Positions 17,858-27,610 of a stretch of 64,000 nt of DNA are shown here, in pieces. The stretch's first letter is position 1. Each line of letters opens with the position of its first letter. Under the pieces are notes generated by a model. The model made no database searches, had not been told where the DNA came from, and saw only the letters and a list, made by a program, of their open reading frames with translations. The stretch is from Sulfurimonas sp. (lineage in GTDB: Bacteria > Campylobacterota > Campylobacteria > Campylobacterales > Sulfurimonadaceae), in the NCBI RefSeq assembly GCF_041583195.1, contig NZ_JBFHGL010000004.1, positions 62,001 to 126,000 on the forward strand. Reading direction: 5' to 3'. Made by a program: the position numbers and the translations under genes.

Positions 17858-18957
17858 ACTATTATGAAAAAGAGCTGAACGCTTTAAAAAAGTCTGGTCG
17901 TTTTAGAGAAAGGTTTGTAGTAGATGAGTCTTTAAAGGACTTTGGATCTAATGATTATCTTGGACTTGCACATAATAAAGAACTTCATAAAAAAACTTGC
18001 CAAGAGTTAGAAAAATTACCAAGCCACTCCGCTAAAGCATCACTTTTAGTAAATGGATATCATCAGATTCACAAAGATTTTGAAGAAGCACTGTGTGAGG
18101 CAAATAATTTTGAAGACGCAGTCGTGGTTGGAAGCGGGTTTAATGCAAATATAGCAATGATAGAGGCACTTTGTAGAAAAGGCGATATGCTTTTTATGGA
18201 TGAGCTTTACCACGCTTCAGGGGTTCTTGCAACTCAGCTTGAACATGTAAATGTTGTGTTTTTTAAACATAATAATATGGAAGATTTAAGAGAACTTCTA
18301 AATAAGCATAGCGGTGCAAAAAGAAAAATAATAGCAGTTGAAGGCATTTACTCTATGGATGGAGATCTGTGTAATCATGAGGTGTTTAGTATAGCTGATC
18401 AAGAGGATGCTATTTTAATAGTTGATGAAGCACATAGCAGTGGTGTAGTTGGAGAGAATCTTATGGGTGTGTTTGATCTGTATAAAATAACTCCAAAACA
18501 AAATCATATAAAGATGGGTACACTTGGTAAAGCATATGGTGGATTTGGAGCATACATACTCTCTTCAAAACATATAATAGAATATTTGATAAACCGTGCA
18601 AAACCAATTATATATGCTACTGCACTCTCTTTATACGACACACTTTTAGCACATAGATCGTTAGAGTATATAATAGAACATAAAGAAGAGTTGCTGGGTC
18701 AGATAAACCTTAGAAAGATGATAGTCCAGCGTGAACTTGGTATAAGTATAGACGGACTTATAGTACCTATAGTTATAGGTGATAATAAAAAAGTTTTAGA
18801 GATAAAAGATGATATCCAAAAAAATGGCTACTTTATTGGAGCTATACGTCAACCTACAGTTGAAAGAGCTATTTTAAGGGTTATTGCCAGACTTGGAGAG
18901 AGTGAAATCGAACTTATATCTTTATGTAAAAAATTATCACAATATAGTGTTACGTAG
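17854..18957 (+). CDS. bioF: 8-amino-7-oxononanoate synthase or related alpha-oxoamine synthase
   Basis: This 367-residue PLP enzyme belongs to the alpha-oxoamine synthase family. In biotin synthesis it condenses pimeloyl-ACP/CoA with alanine. Visible motifs are GSNDYLGLAHNKEL, VVGSGFNANIAMIEAL, the Asp/His pair IVDEAHSSGVVG, and the PLP-binding Lys in MGTLGKAYGGFGAYI (about residue 227). Length fits BioF. Gly-to-substrate variants (Kbl, SPT) share the fold, so the exact substrate is inferred from length and similarity. No other bio genes adjoin it. It overlaps maf by ATGA. Confidence 0.85.
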   Translation: MNYYEKELNALKKSGRFRERFVVDESLKDFGSNDYLGLAHNKELHKKTCQELEKLPSHSAKASLLVNGYHQIHKDFEEALCEANNFEDAVVVGSGFNANIAMIEALCRKGDMLFMDELYHASGVLATQLEHVNVVFFKHNNMEDLRELLNKHSGAKRKIIAVEGIYSMDGDLCNHEVFSIADQEDAILIVDEAHSSGVVGENLMGVFDLYKITPKQNHIKMGTLGKAYGGFGAYILSSKHIIEYLINRAKPIIYATALSLYDTLLAHRSLEYIIEHKEELLGQINLRKMIVQRELGISIDGLIVPIVIGDNKKVLEIKDDIQKNGYFIGAIRQPTVERAILRVIARLGESEIELISLCKKLSQYSVT

Positions 18958-19050
18958 CATATTCTATACAACTAACCTATTTATTTAAAAAAAAGCTAAG
19001 TTTAAGAGATAATAGAATATTATTTTTTATCATATAAGGAGTGTGTAGAT

Positions 19051-19980
19051 ATGTTATTAAATGTTTTGAAAAAGAGTTATATCGGTACTTTAGTAGTAAG
19101 TGCTTTGTTATTAACTGGATGTGGGAAAAGTCAACTTTTGTTAAACACTTATATTCCGCCAAATAAGCCAAAAGAAGTCGCACAAATGTTAGAGAGTGAC
19201 GATGCAACATCTGGATTTTTAGAGATTGAAATTGTAGATAATATTCTTGCGGGGGAAGGGATTAGATCTGACAGATCTTTTAATAGTAAGCTTTTATCAA
19301 GTCTTAAAAAGTTTGTGACTCAAACTAACTTTATATCTATTAGTGAAGTAAAAGATGTAAGTAATCTGTCTTTAGACATGAAGGTACTTATTTTTGATTA
19401 TGTAGAAACTCCAAATACTACAAACGGGCTTATCAGTGTTGAATTTAATATTCGTAAAGAGGGTACTACATTTTATACTCAAAACTATAAATTCCCGATC
19501 AAGCGTTATTCAAAAGCCGGTCGTCAAGCACTTCCGACAAAAACTCAACTTTTTGCAGAAGCATCAGATTATTTAGCTAAAAAGCTTATCAAAGATATTT
19601 CACCAATATCATCTTTGAAACTTGTAGAGTTAAAAGATCTACCAAGTGAATTAGCTTATACACAAAAATATGCAAAAGCAAAAAATTACGAGGGTGCTAT
19701 AAAAGGGATGAAAGCCTATAAAGGTGAAAAAAATGAAGCATATTTCTTCAATCTTGCAGTTTACTGTGAAGCATTAGCTGCAAAGAGTGATGATATGGCA
19801 CTGCTTTCAAAAGCTAATGAATACTATGAAAAAGCAATGCAACTTAGTGAAGGAGGGGATGAAGTTATTACAAAGGGTAAAGCAAAATTTGACAGATACT
19901 ATCAAATAATTAAAAAGGTTGCCGAGCAAAAGGCTAAAAACGCTGAGAAAAATAATAACAGCATGTTCGAAATTTTATAA
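19051..19980 (+). CDS. Hypothetical lipoprotein with helical C-terminal repeat
   Basis: The protein has 309 residues. A signal sequence ends with the lipobox LLTGCGKS (Cys25). Residues about 45-190 are an alpha/beta segment with strands such as FLEIEIVDNILAGEG and SLDMKVLIFDYVETP. Residues about 200-300 are helical and TPR-like (KYAKAKNYEGAIKGMKAY, SKANEYYEKAMQL). AAGGAG precedes the ATG. It opens a four-gene envelope cluster with an exported helical protein, an LPP20 lipoprotein and a DUF4105 protein. The family is not recognised; an outer-membrane-anchored assembly factor is plausible. Confidence 0.7.
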   Translation: MLLNVLKKSYIGTLVVSALLLTGCGKSQLLLNTYIPPNKPKEVAQMLESDDATSGFLEIEIVDNILAGEGIRSDRSFNSKLLSSLKKFVTQTNFISISEVKDVSNLSLDMKVLIFDYVETPNTTNGLISVEFNIRKEGTTFYTQNYKFPIKRYSKAGRQALPTKTQLFAEASDYLAKKLIKDISPISSLKLVELKDLPSELAYTQKYAKAKNYEGAIKGMKAYKGEKNEAYFFNLAVYCEALAAKSDDMALLSKANEYYEKAMQLSEGGDEVITKGKAKFDRYYQIIKKVAEQKAKNAEKNNNSMFEIL

Positions 19981-20002
19981 AAAAAAAGGTTAGGAAAAAT
20001 AT

Positions 20003-21220
20003 ATGTTAAAAAGTTTAAAAAATAGTTCAAAAGTTTTATTATTAGCAGGTTCACTTGCTTTATCGCCAATTGCACTTAGTGCTAATTTTATAGAGGGTTT
20101 ATCTGAATCTTCAAGTGCAGCGCTTGAGGACCCAGGATTTGAAAAGCAGTTAGTTCGTATAAATACAGGTATCAACTTAATTCGTATAAATACGGATATC
20201 ATCCAAAATATGCCTGTATCTGCTGATAGTGAATGGGTAGATAAAGTGATTGCTCCGATTGATTTTAATTATGTAAACAATTTAGATGCGGTTAAAAATG
20301 ATGCATACTATTCAACTGTTAATATAACAAATGTTATTCTTGGTAAAGCTGCACTTCGTATGAGTCCATTAGAAGCTAGACTTTTTTGGCAAGCTGCTGC
20401 AATTTACAAAAATTCAAGTAACGGTAATAAAGGGTATAAAATTCCTGATATGAATGTATTCCCAGATGTAACTGATACTAAAACATATACATCTTTTAAA
20501 GCGGCTGAAAATGATGATAAAGTAGCATTAATAGATGTTGAAGCTAAAAGCGGAAATATTTTTCCAAGTGTTGAAGAAGCAGTTATCTCTTTACTTCCTG
20601 AAGATATGATTGAAAATGTAAAAATGGCAAAAAATGAATACAGAGAAGCAATTAGTGTTGTAGGTGAGCAAAAGTCTGCAATAGCTGAAATTGAAGCTTG
20701 GTTAGATGATGATGCAAACTCTGAAAGTGAAGACAGAGCTGCTAAAGAGGAAGAGTTAAAAACTGCTGAAGCAGAATTAGTTGAAAAAGAAGCTGCTGAA
20801 GATTCAAGTGAAGAGAAGTACTTTACTTTATTATCAAGTGGTGCAGAAGCTGTAGAAGCTAATTTTGATCCTGCAAAAATTCCATTGGCTAAAAAACTTG
20901 ATGCTTTATTAGATGCAGTTGATAATAATGCTTTTGGTGCTACCAGTATGTTCGTATCTGCAACAGCTGGTATCGTAAGAGGACGTGGTATGATCGATAA
21001 AGAGATAAGAGCTATGCAATATGCACAAGCCCTTACAACATTAGTTGGAAACCAAAAACAGTTTATCGGTGAGCGTTTAGCAAGAATGACAAAAGGAACA
21101 TTATTAGCAGTTCCAAATATCGGTATCGGTACATACTATGCTTTTTCTCAATCATCAAGCATTGGAAAATATCAAGATATCGTAGCAGCAGTTTTAGCTG
21201 GTGAAGAAGCGAGTAAGTAA
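20003..21220 (+). CDS. Exported helical protein of unknown function
   Basis: The protein has 405 residues and a signal peptide ending near ALSANF (residue 27). The mature part is mainly helical. Residues about 215-275 form a strongly charged coiled coil (AIAEIEAWLDDDANSESEDRAA..., then EEELKTAEAELVEKEAAE). Near the C-terminus is a hydrophobic, glycine-rich patch, TKGTLLAVPNIGIGTYYAFS. There are no cysteines or known catalytic motifs. The stop overlaps the start of the LPP20 gene by one base, indicating tight coupling. The family is not recognised. Confidence 0.65.
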   Translation: MLKSLKNSSKVLLLAGSLALSPIALSANFIEGLSESSSAALEDPGFEKQLVRINTGINLIRINTDIIQNMPVSADSEWVDKVIAPIDFNYVNNLDAVKNDAYYSTVNITNVILGKAALRMSPLEARLFWQAAAIYKNSSNGNKGYKIPDMNVFPDVTDTKTYTSFKAAENDDKVALIDVEAKSGNIFPSVEEAVISLLPEDMIENVKMAKNEYREAISVVGEQKSAIAEIEAWLDDDANSESEDRAAKEEELKTAEAELVEKEAAEDSSEEKYFTLLSSGAEAVEANFDPAKIPLAKKLDALLDAVDNNAFGATSMFVSATAGIVRGRGMIDKEIRAMQYAQALTTLVGNQKQFIGERLARMTKGTLLAVPNIGIGTYYAFSQSSSIGKYQDIVAAVLAGEEASK

Positions 21221-22242
21221 TGTTTAAATCAGCTCTTAATACATTAGTTTTATCTTTTGTATTTTTTATGAGTGGGTGTGGAGGGGCAAGTGGTCCTTCT
21301 ACATCAGAGTTACCAAAATGGTTTTTAAATCCTCCTGCTTCAAATCCTGTATTTTATTATGGTGTAGGTGAGGGTGATAGTGTAGATGCTGCAAAAGCAA
21401 ATGCATTGGCTCAAATCGGTGGTACAATCAGTACTAGCGTTTCATCAGACCTTGAGATAAATACAAATGTAACAAATGACGTGATAAATGAAAATATAAA
21501 ATCTCAAACTAAATCTTCTATAGAGAAGATCAAGTTTACCGGTGCTGAAGTAGTTGAAAATGCTCAAAGTGGCGGTAAGATTTATACTTTAGTAAAAGTA
21601 GATCGCGGTGTTTTATTTTCTGCACAAAAGTCTGAAATGGACATTAGTTATAACAAGATGAACTCGTTATATGAGAGCTCTAAAAATGGTAATGTTTTAG
21701 ACCTTATGAAAAACACTACAAGTATTCATCAATTAGCTAATAACGTTAGTGTTAAACTTCCGATTTTAAAAGCAATCAGCTCAGATTTTAATAAAGCTAA
21801 GTATGAAAAAGAGATCTTAGATATTTTTAGTACAACAAGAGATGCTAAAAGAAAAGCTATGGTTTATGTATCTTATGATAAAAATGCAAAAGGTGAAGCT
21901 GCAGTTGTTAAAAACCATATTTCAAGTTACGGTATGACACTTGTAAGTAATCCAAGTAGTGTTAAAACTAAAAAGAATCTTTTAAAACTGCATGTTTCAA
22001 AAACTGCAAAAAAAGAAAACGTTAAAACAAATGACCCTCGCCTAAAGGGTGCTAGTTTTGCAAGAGTTGTTGTAACTTTAGATACAAAAGATTATGCTAA
22101 TAAAACATTGGCAAATAACCGTATTGAAGTTATAAACATATCTAAAGACGGATACAATGCTGCAGTTGCTAAAACTAAAAAGTTTGAAAGAGAAATAGAT
22201 AGAAGAGGGATATTGAAAATTCTTCTTGACAGTGCTAAATAA
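21220..22242 (+). CDS. LPP20-family lipoprotein
   Basis: The protein has 340 residues with lipobox MSGCGG (Cys19). PKWFLNPPASNPVFYYGVGEG followed by a helix (AAKANALAQIGGTISTSV) and GGKIYTLVKVDR is the LPP20 domain, residues about 30-130. The Helicobacter LPP20 antigen and Campylobacter FlgP belong to this broader family, and FlgP forms a disk around the flagellar motor. The C-terminal 200 residues have alternating secondary structure and no recognised domain. The next gene begins directly after the stop. No flagellar genes lie nearby, so a flagellar role is not supported by context. Confidence 0.8.
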   Translation: MFKSALNTLVLSFVFFMSGCGGASGPSTSELPKWFLNPPASNPVFYYGVGEGDSVDAAKANALAQIGGTISTSVSSDLEINTNVTNDVINENIKSQTKSSIEKIKFTGAEVVENAQSGGKIYTLVKVDRGVLFSAQKSEMDISYNKMNSLYESSKNGNVLDLMKNTTSIHQLANNVSVKLPILKAISSDFNKAKYEKEILDIFSTTRDAKRKAMVYVSYDKNAKGEAAVVKNHISSYGMTLVSNPSSVKTKKNLLKLHVSKTAKKENVKTNDPRLKGASFARVVVTLDTKDYANKTLANNRIEVINISKDGYNAAVAKTKKFEREIDRRGILKILLDSAK

Positions 22243-24045
22243 TTGAAAAGTTTTGAGTTAAATTTTAGTCTTAAGAGACTGTTTTTAGCTCTTATACTTT
22301 TTACTTCCGTGCATCTTCTAGCACAAGATTCCCATAAAAATATAATTAAAATAACAGCGAGTAAAACATATTGGAGTAAACTGCTTCATTATGAAGGTTC
22401 AAAAAGTATTATAGAAACAGGTGAGTTCTTTTTATCGCCTAATGGTAAGACAAGTTTAGAAGCGGAGTTAGAAGCTACTCTAAGCGCATTTAAAAACGAT
22501 CCTTACACGAAATGTAAATATCCTGCTAGATATAAGTGGCTTAATTCATTGGGTATTGTTGAGAGAATTGATGCAGAGTGTAAGGAACTAGATAGATTTT
22601 TAGCACCAAATTTTAATAAAATAAGTATAGTTTTCTCTACTGAGAGATATAGTGCGGCAGCTTCACTGTTTGGGCATGTTTTATTAAAAGTTGATTCTAA
22701 AACTAGAAGTAATGTTATAGAATATACAGCAGATGTATCTAAAAGCACATCTGCTATATCTTATGCTTTTAAAGGTGTTTTTGGAGGTTTTGTCAGTAAG
22801 TATAATTTCTTTTCGTTTAATGCAAAAGATTATGAAGCAAGAGAGCAGGAGTTTAGGGATTTAGTAGTATATGAATTGAATTTTTCACAAAATGAGATAG
22901 ATAATATTTTACTCCATCTATACGAAGTAAAAGATACTACGCAAAAATACTATTTCTTAACAAGAAACTGTAGTTCAGAACTTATAACGCTTTTAGATAT
23001 ATACAATTACGACGCAAAAGAAAGAAGTAGCTCAAAGCTATTTGTACTTCCGGTTGAAGTAGTGAATTCTGTATATCAGAGTGGTAAAGTTAAAAATATA
23101 AAACTTTTACACTCTAAACTCAAACAGTTCCAAATGCATTATGAAGTGCTGGATGAAGATGAAAAAAACATATTAAGAGATGTGGTCTTTTCTAAAAGAA
23201 GTGTACATAGTCTGATCAAAGATACAAATATCTCTAAAAGTTCAAAAGATAAAATTGTATTAAGTGCATTACTCTATTATGAAATAGTTGTACAAGATAA
23301 ACAAATATCCCAAAAAGAGCTTTCAAAAATACTGACTTTATCAACATACAAAAATAATAATTTTTTGTCATATGGGCATGAATATAAAGATATAGATAAA
23401 AATCCGATATCACCGTATATGTACAGAACATCTTTTGGATTTCTTTATAAAAAAGACCCGTATGCTACAATTGGTTTTAGAAACCTGTACAAAAACCGTT
23501 TTGATCTTCTGGATGGTTTAGTTAAAAATGGTAGTGTTGAGTTGTTTGACCTTGAGTTACGGGCAAACGATAAGCTGTCTATAGAACATTTTACATTAAT
23601 GCATCTCTCATCCATGCCTTTATCTAGTGAGTTTTTTTCAGAACCTACAAAAGAGATGAGCATAGGTTTAAAAAGGCTATTCTATGATGATAAACTTTAT
23701 AGTTATGGGGAATATGGAATAGGCAAAAGAATGAAAGCTACTAATAATATTTCATATGGTTTTACTGTCTACGGTGGGGCATATGACTCTGGAGATAGCC
23801 TGTTTTGTTTAGGTTTAAAAACAGAGATTGAATATAAATTAGTTTCAAAATATCTTTTTAGATTCGGTACGGGTATAGCAAGATATGAAAATGATAACTT
23901 TGATGAATCATTCAATGATGCTAATGTATTTATACAGATGAATTTTAAAACTTCTGAACATTCTTTGCTTGGCACAAAGATAGAATACTACGATAATCAA
24001 GATGAGTATTTTACAACTTCAGTTTATTATAACTATAGTTTTTAG
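22243..24045 (+). CDS. DUF4105 (Lnb N-terminal domain-like) envelope protein with C-terminal barrel-like region
   Basis: The protein has 600 residues and starts with TTG immediately after the preceding stop; a signal peptide (SLKRLFLALILFTSVHLLAQ) supports this start. Residues about 100-260 match DUF4105, with candidate catalytic His in AASLFGHVLLKV and Cys in FLTRNCSSELITLL. In Bacteroides Lnb this domain takes part in lipoprotein N-acylation. From about residue 370, strand-rich sequence ends in YYNYSF, a terminal Phe typical of outer-membrane barrels. Together these suggest an outer-membrane enzyme that modifies lipids or lipoproteins. The neighbouring lipoproteins could be partners or substrates. 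Confidence 0.75.
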   Translation: MKSFELNFSLKRLFLALILFTSVHLLAQDSHKNIIKITASKTYWSKLLHYEGSKSIIETGEFFLSPNGKTSLEAELEATLSAFKNDPYTKCKYPARYKWLNSLGIVERIDAECKELDRFLAPNFNKISIVFSTERYSAAASLFGHVLLKVDSKTRSNVIEYTADVSKSTSAISYAFKGVFGGFVSKYNFFSFNAKDYEAREQEFRDLVVYELNFSQNEIDNILLHLYEVKDTTQKYYFLTRNCSSELITLLDIYNYDAKERSSSKLFVLPVEVVNSVYQSGKVKNIKLLHSKLKQFQMHYEVLDEDEKNILRDVVFSKRSVHSLIKDTNISKSSKDKIVLSALLYYEIVVQDKQISQKELSKILTLSTYKNNNFLSYGHEYKDIDKNPISPYMYRTSFGFLYKKDPYATIGFRNLYKNRFDLLDGLVKNGSVELFDLELRANDKLSIEHFTLMHLSSMPLSSEFFSEPTKEMSIGLKRLFYDDKLYSYGEYGIGKRMKATNNISYGFTVYGGAYDSGDSLFCLGLKTEIEYKLVSKYLFRFGTGIARYENDNFDESFNDANVFIQMNFKTSEHSLLGTKIEYYDNQDEYFTTSVYYNYSF

Positions 24046-24078
24046 TTATTGTAAATAATTTTAGATAAAATATATTAA

Positions 24079-24768
24079 ATGAAAATCAATAAACTAAAAA
24101 TAGATTATAAAGAAAAAACACTTGTAGATATTGCATTTGATATTAATTCATCACTTGCACTTGTAGGTCAAAGCGGTAGTGGTAAATCTCTAAGCATAAA
24201 AGCACTTTTAAATATGCTTCCAAACACAATGAGCAGAGAGTTAAATATAGATGCTGATTTTGAACTTAAGGCTGGTGATACAATTGGTTTTGTTCCTCAA
24301 AACCCGTTCACGGCACTATCTCCGCTTACAAAAATCAAAAAGCAGTTTTTTAAATCAGACGAGAGAATAGATGAATTGTTTGAACATGTTGGACTAGACA
24401 AATCTCTTCAAGAGAGATTTCCTCCTGAACTCTCAGGCGGGCAGTTGCAACGTGTAGTAATAGCAATGGCTCTAGAGGGTAATCCAAAAATTTTAATGCT
24501 TGATGAACCGACAACTGCACTAGATCCTGAAACAAGGGTTTTAATACTTGAACTTTTAAAAAGACTTCAAAGTGAGTATAAGTTTAAAATACTTTTCGTA
24601 ACGCACGATATGAATTCTGCAAAAAATTTATGTGAAGATATATGTGTTATAAAAGAAGGTCATTTGGTTGAATATGGTAAAATGCACGACATATTACAAT
24701 CTCCAAAAGAAAAATATACGCAAACTTTAATTGAAGCAAATTTTGCAAACAGGGACTTTAGGCAATGA
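24079..24768 (+). CDS. ABC transporter ATPase, DppD/NikD-like, without partner permease
   Basis: The protein has 229 residues: a complete nucleotide-binding domain with Walker A GQSGSGKS (about residue 33), Q-loop FVPQNPF, signature LSGGQLQR, Walker B ILMLDEPTTALD and switch His in FVTHDMNS. The sequence most resembles oligopeptide/nickel uptake ATPases but is shorter than the usual 260-330, lacking the C-terminal oligopeptide-binding extension. No permease or binding protein gene is nearby. It overlaps the PBP1A gene by 4 bases. Either its permease is elsewhere or it serves another envelope task. Confidence 0.85.
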   Translation: MKINKLKIDYKEKTLVDIAFDINSSLALVGQSGSGKSLSIKALLNMLPNTMSRELNIDADFELKAGDTIGFVPQNPFTALSPLTKIKKQFFKSDERIDELFEHVGLDKSLQERFPPELSGGQLQRVVIAMALEGNPKILMLDEPTTALDPETRVLILELLKRLQSEYKFKILFVTHDMNSAKNLCEDICVIKEGHLVEYGKMHDILQSPKEKYTQTLIEANFANRDFRQ

Positions 24769-26771
24769 GAAAACTCAGTGTTAAAAACATACTATTTATA
24801 ATTTTGATACTTGGGTTTTTATCTCCATTTTTAGTACTTGGATATTTCTTACAAATATATACTTATGATATATCATCATTAGTTGATTATAACCCAAGTC
24901 AGACTACTAGAATCTATGATAAAGACGGAAATAAGATTGCAAATCTGTTTGATAAAAAGCATAGATATTACGCTCCTTTTGAAGAGATACCTCCACATGT
25001 TATTGAAGCCCTTGTAGCAATAGAAGATACGTCGTTTTTTGAACATCCTGGTATAAATGTAGATGCAATATTTCGTGCGGCAATAAAAGTTATAAAAGCT
25101 GGACGTGCTGTAGAGGGTGCAAGTACAATCACACAACAGCTTGTAAAAAACGTACTTCTAACAAGGGAGAAAAAGCTATCTCGTAAGATAAAAGAAGCGA
25201 TATATGCTCTAAAGCTTGAACGCCACATTACAAAAGAGCAGATTTTAGAGAGATATCTTAATGAGATATATTTCGGTCACGGTTACTATGGAATAAAGAC
25301 AGCGGCTGATGGTTACTTTCATAAGCGTTTAGATGAGCTTACTTTAAAAGAAGTAGCTATACTAGTAGGTCTTCCAAAAGCTCCAAGTACATATGCCCCT
25401 ACAAAAAACTATGAGATCTCTATGGGAAGAGCTAACCGTGTATTAAAACGTATGAAGGTTCTTGGTTGGATTGATGAGGTAACTTATCAAGAAGAGATAG
25501 CTAGCAATCCAAAAGTTTATGATGATACATTAACTCAAAATCAGGCACCTTTTATTGTTGATGAAGTTGTTCGTAGAATGTCGAAAAAAGGTATGGATGA
25601 CATTAAAACAGGTGGTTACAACGTATATACTACAGTTGATCTAAGTCTTCAAGAAGCAGCACGTGAAGCTGTAAAAAAAGCGTATGAACTCTCACTAGAG
25701 AGAATAGAAGAATATAAAATAAAAGATCAACAGATCTTGGAAAAAGATCCAACTTGGGAAATTGCACCTGATGTAAATACATCACTTTTAAATGGTGCTC
25801 TAGTATCTCTAGAGGCAAAAACAGGAAACGTTTTGGCTATGGTAGGAAGTACAGACTATGAAAAAAGTTCATATAATCGTGCTACGCAAGGAAGACGTCA
25901 ACCTGGATCAGCATTTAAGCCATTTATTTATCAAGTAGGTATTGATTTGGGATATTCAGGGGCTACAAAACTTGTGGATGTATCTCGTACATATAAGTAT
26001 GAAAAAGACGGCGAAGAGTTGAAATGGCAGCCTAAAAATTATGAGAAAAACTATAAGGGCTTAATCTCTCTTCGTGAAGCACTTGTGCACTCAAGAAACC
26101 TTGCTACGATCAACCTTGTAAATGAGATAGGATTAAATCAGCTTTTAAAACAACTTGATAAGTTTGGAATAGAGAATTTACCTCGTGATCTTTCCGTATC
26201 ATTAGGTACTATATCACTCTCGCCATTACAGTTAGCTAAGTATTATTCATCATTTGCAAATGACGGAATTCAAGTTGAACCTAGTCTTATTTTAAGTATA
26301 GAGAAAAATGATGAAGTGGTATATGAGAAAGAAGAAGTTACACACTTTATTACTGAACCTACACAAGCATTTATAATGACTAGTATATTACGTGACGTAG
26401 TTAATCGCGGTACAGGTCGTCGCGCAAAAGCTTGGGGTATAGAGTTAGCCGGAAAAACAGGTACTACAAATAATAATGTAGATGGTTGGTTCGCAGGATA
26501 TTCACCTACTATTCAAACAATAGTATGGTTTGGAAACGATGATAATTCCCCAATGCACAGATGGGAAACAGGTGGTAAAATAGCAGGACCTGCTTTTAAA
26601 ATGTACTATGACAGTGTTTTAAAACTATATCCACAGATCAAAAGAAAGTTTGATGTACCAGAAGGCATAGTTGAAGTAAAAGTTGGAAAAAGAAAAGAGT
26701 ATTTTAGTAATATTTCAAAACCACCAAGAGTGGAGAAAGAACTAAAAGCTACAGAAGAGCTTTTGTTCTAA
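24765..26771 (+). CDS. mrcA: Penicillin-binding protein 1A (bifunctional peptidoglycan synthase)
   Basis: This 668-residue class A PBP polymerises and crosslinks peptidoglycan. One N-terminal membrane anchor spans about residues 9-30. The GT51 glycosyltransferase domain shows VALVAIEDTSFFEHPG-like sequence with the catalytic Glu and GASTITQQLVKNVLL. The transpeptidase domain carries the SxxK motif in PGSAFKPFIY, SxN in HSRNLATI and KTG in AGKTGTTNNN. The C-terminus is short, as in Campylobacterota homologues. It is cotranslated with the ABC ATPase upstream and converges with an outer-membrane protein gene, 3 bases apart. Confidence 0.95.
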   Translation: MRKLSVKNILFIILILGFLSPFLVLGYFLQIYTYDISSLVDYNPSQTTRIYDKDGNKIANLFDKKHRYYAPFEEIPPHVIEALVAIEDTSFFEHPGINVDAIFRAAIKVIKAGRAVEGASTITQQLVKNVLLTREKKLSRKIKEAIYALKLERHITKEQILERYLNEIYFGHGYYGIKTAADGYFHKRLDELTLKEVAILVGLPKAPSTYAPTKNYEISMGRANRVLKRMKVLGWIDEVTYQEEIASNPKVYDDTLTQNQAPFIVDEVVRRMSKKGMDDIKTGGYNVYTTVDLSLQEAAREAVKKAYELSLERIEEYKIKDQQILEKDPTWEIAPDVNTSLLNGALVSLEAKTGNVLAMVGSTDYEKSSYNRATQGRRQPGSAFKPFIYQVGIDLGYSGATKLVDVSRTYKYEKDGEELKWQPKNYEKNYKGLISLREALVHSRNLATINLVNEIGLNQLLKQLDKFGIENLPRDLSVSLGTISLSPLQLAKYYSSFANDGIQVEPSLILSIEKNDEVVYEKEEVTHFITEPTQAFIMTSILRDVVNRGTGRRAKAWGIELAGKTGTTNNNVDGWFAGYSPTIQTIVWFGNDDNSPMHRWETGGKIAGPAFKMYYDSVLKLYPQIKRKFDVPEGIVEVKVGKRKEYFSNISKPPRVEKELKATEELLF

Positions 26772-26774
26772 CTT

Positions 26775-27590
26775 TTAAAATCTATATCCAAGTCTAAGCG
26801 ATAAATAATTATCGTTTGCACTATCACTTAAACCGTTAGCATAACTAAATGTTGTAAACCATTTAGAGTCTATAGTGTAAAAAGCGTAAGCAGAGATAGT
26901 TTTAATTGTTTCATCTGTTTTATAAACACTGTCACTAATAAAATATGAACCACTTACATAAAGCCTTTGTGTAGGATAAAAACCAACTCCTATACTGTAA
27001 GCATTTGTATCTTGATAGTTAACTATAATATCAGTATTGTTAATATCGTCATCGTTTACTTTTGTGTATATGTAACCTGCAAATATATTAATATTTTCCA
27101 GTGCATAACTAGCACTTAATGAAGCTGTATAGTCCGTGTTATTATTGTTTAAATTTGAATCATACGTCGGAATAATAACTCCAACTCCTGTTGATATTTT
27201 TAAATTTTTTATAGGCAGGAATTGATAATATGCTCCAACAAAAGAATCATCAATTCCATTCTCGTTGTAAGATGTACTTTTAGAACTCATATATGATGTA
27301 CTTAACTCTAATGAGAAATCTTTGTAGTAATAATCGAATTGGAAGCTATGAGAAGTTGTTTTTGTATTTTCACCTGAATAGTCAGAATCTGTAAAACTAA
27401 TTCCATATATAAAATCAAAGTTATGTAAAGACGTTGTACTTGATATTGTACAACCATTTGCATCTACTAGTTCACTAAATGGAGTATTTGGACATCTGTC
27501 GTTTGTATCTTCAACACCGTCTAGGTCATAATCATTGTAAGCAAAAAGTGTAAGTTGTAATGTAAATAATAGTAATAAAAATCTAATCAT
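26775..27590 (-). CDS. Outer-membrane barrel protein with thrombospondin-type-3 calcium motif
   Basis: The protein has 271 residues and a signal peptide ending near LTLFAY (residue 17). Mature residues 19-50 contain DYDLDGVEDTNDRCPNTP, an Asp-rich calcium-binding TSP3/OmpA-linker-like motif with a Cys pair (CPNTPFSELVDANGC). The remaining 220 residues are strand-rich and end in LSLRLGYRF, a barrel signature. In many proteins TSP3 repeats link a barrel to an OmpA domain; here the motif precedes the barrel. It is downstream of a small Met-rich protein and a two-component pair on the same strand. Confidence 0.75.
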   Translation of the reverse strand: MIRFLLLLFTLQLTLFAYNDYDLDGVEDTNDRCPNTPFSELVDANGCTISSTTSLHNFDFIYGISFTDSDYSGENTKTTSHSFQFDYYYKDFSLELSTSYMSSKSTSYNENGIDDSFVGAYYQFLPIKNLKISTGVGVIIPTYDSNLNNNNTDYTASLSASYALENINIFAGYIYTKVNDDDINNTDIIVNYQDTNAYSIGVGFYPTQRLYVSGSYFISDSVYKTDETIKTISAYAFYTIDSKWFTTFSYANGLSDSANDNYLSLRLGYRF

Positions 27591-27610
27591 AGATCTCCTT
27601 TGTTAATTTT

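Noticed and set aside
21220-22242. Flagellar FlgP assignment for the LPP20 lipoprotein
   Set aside because: The family matches broadly, but no flagellar genes are nearby and the protein is longer than FlgP.
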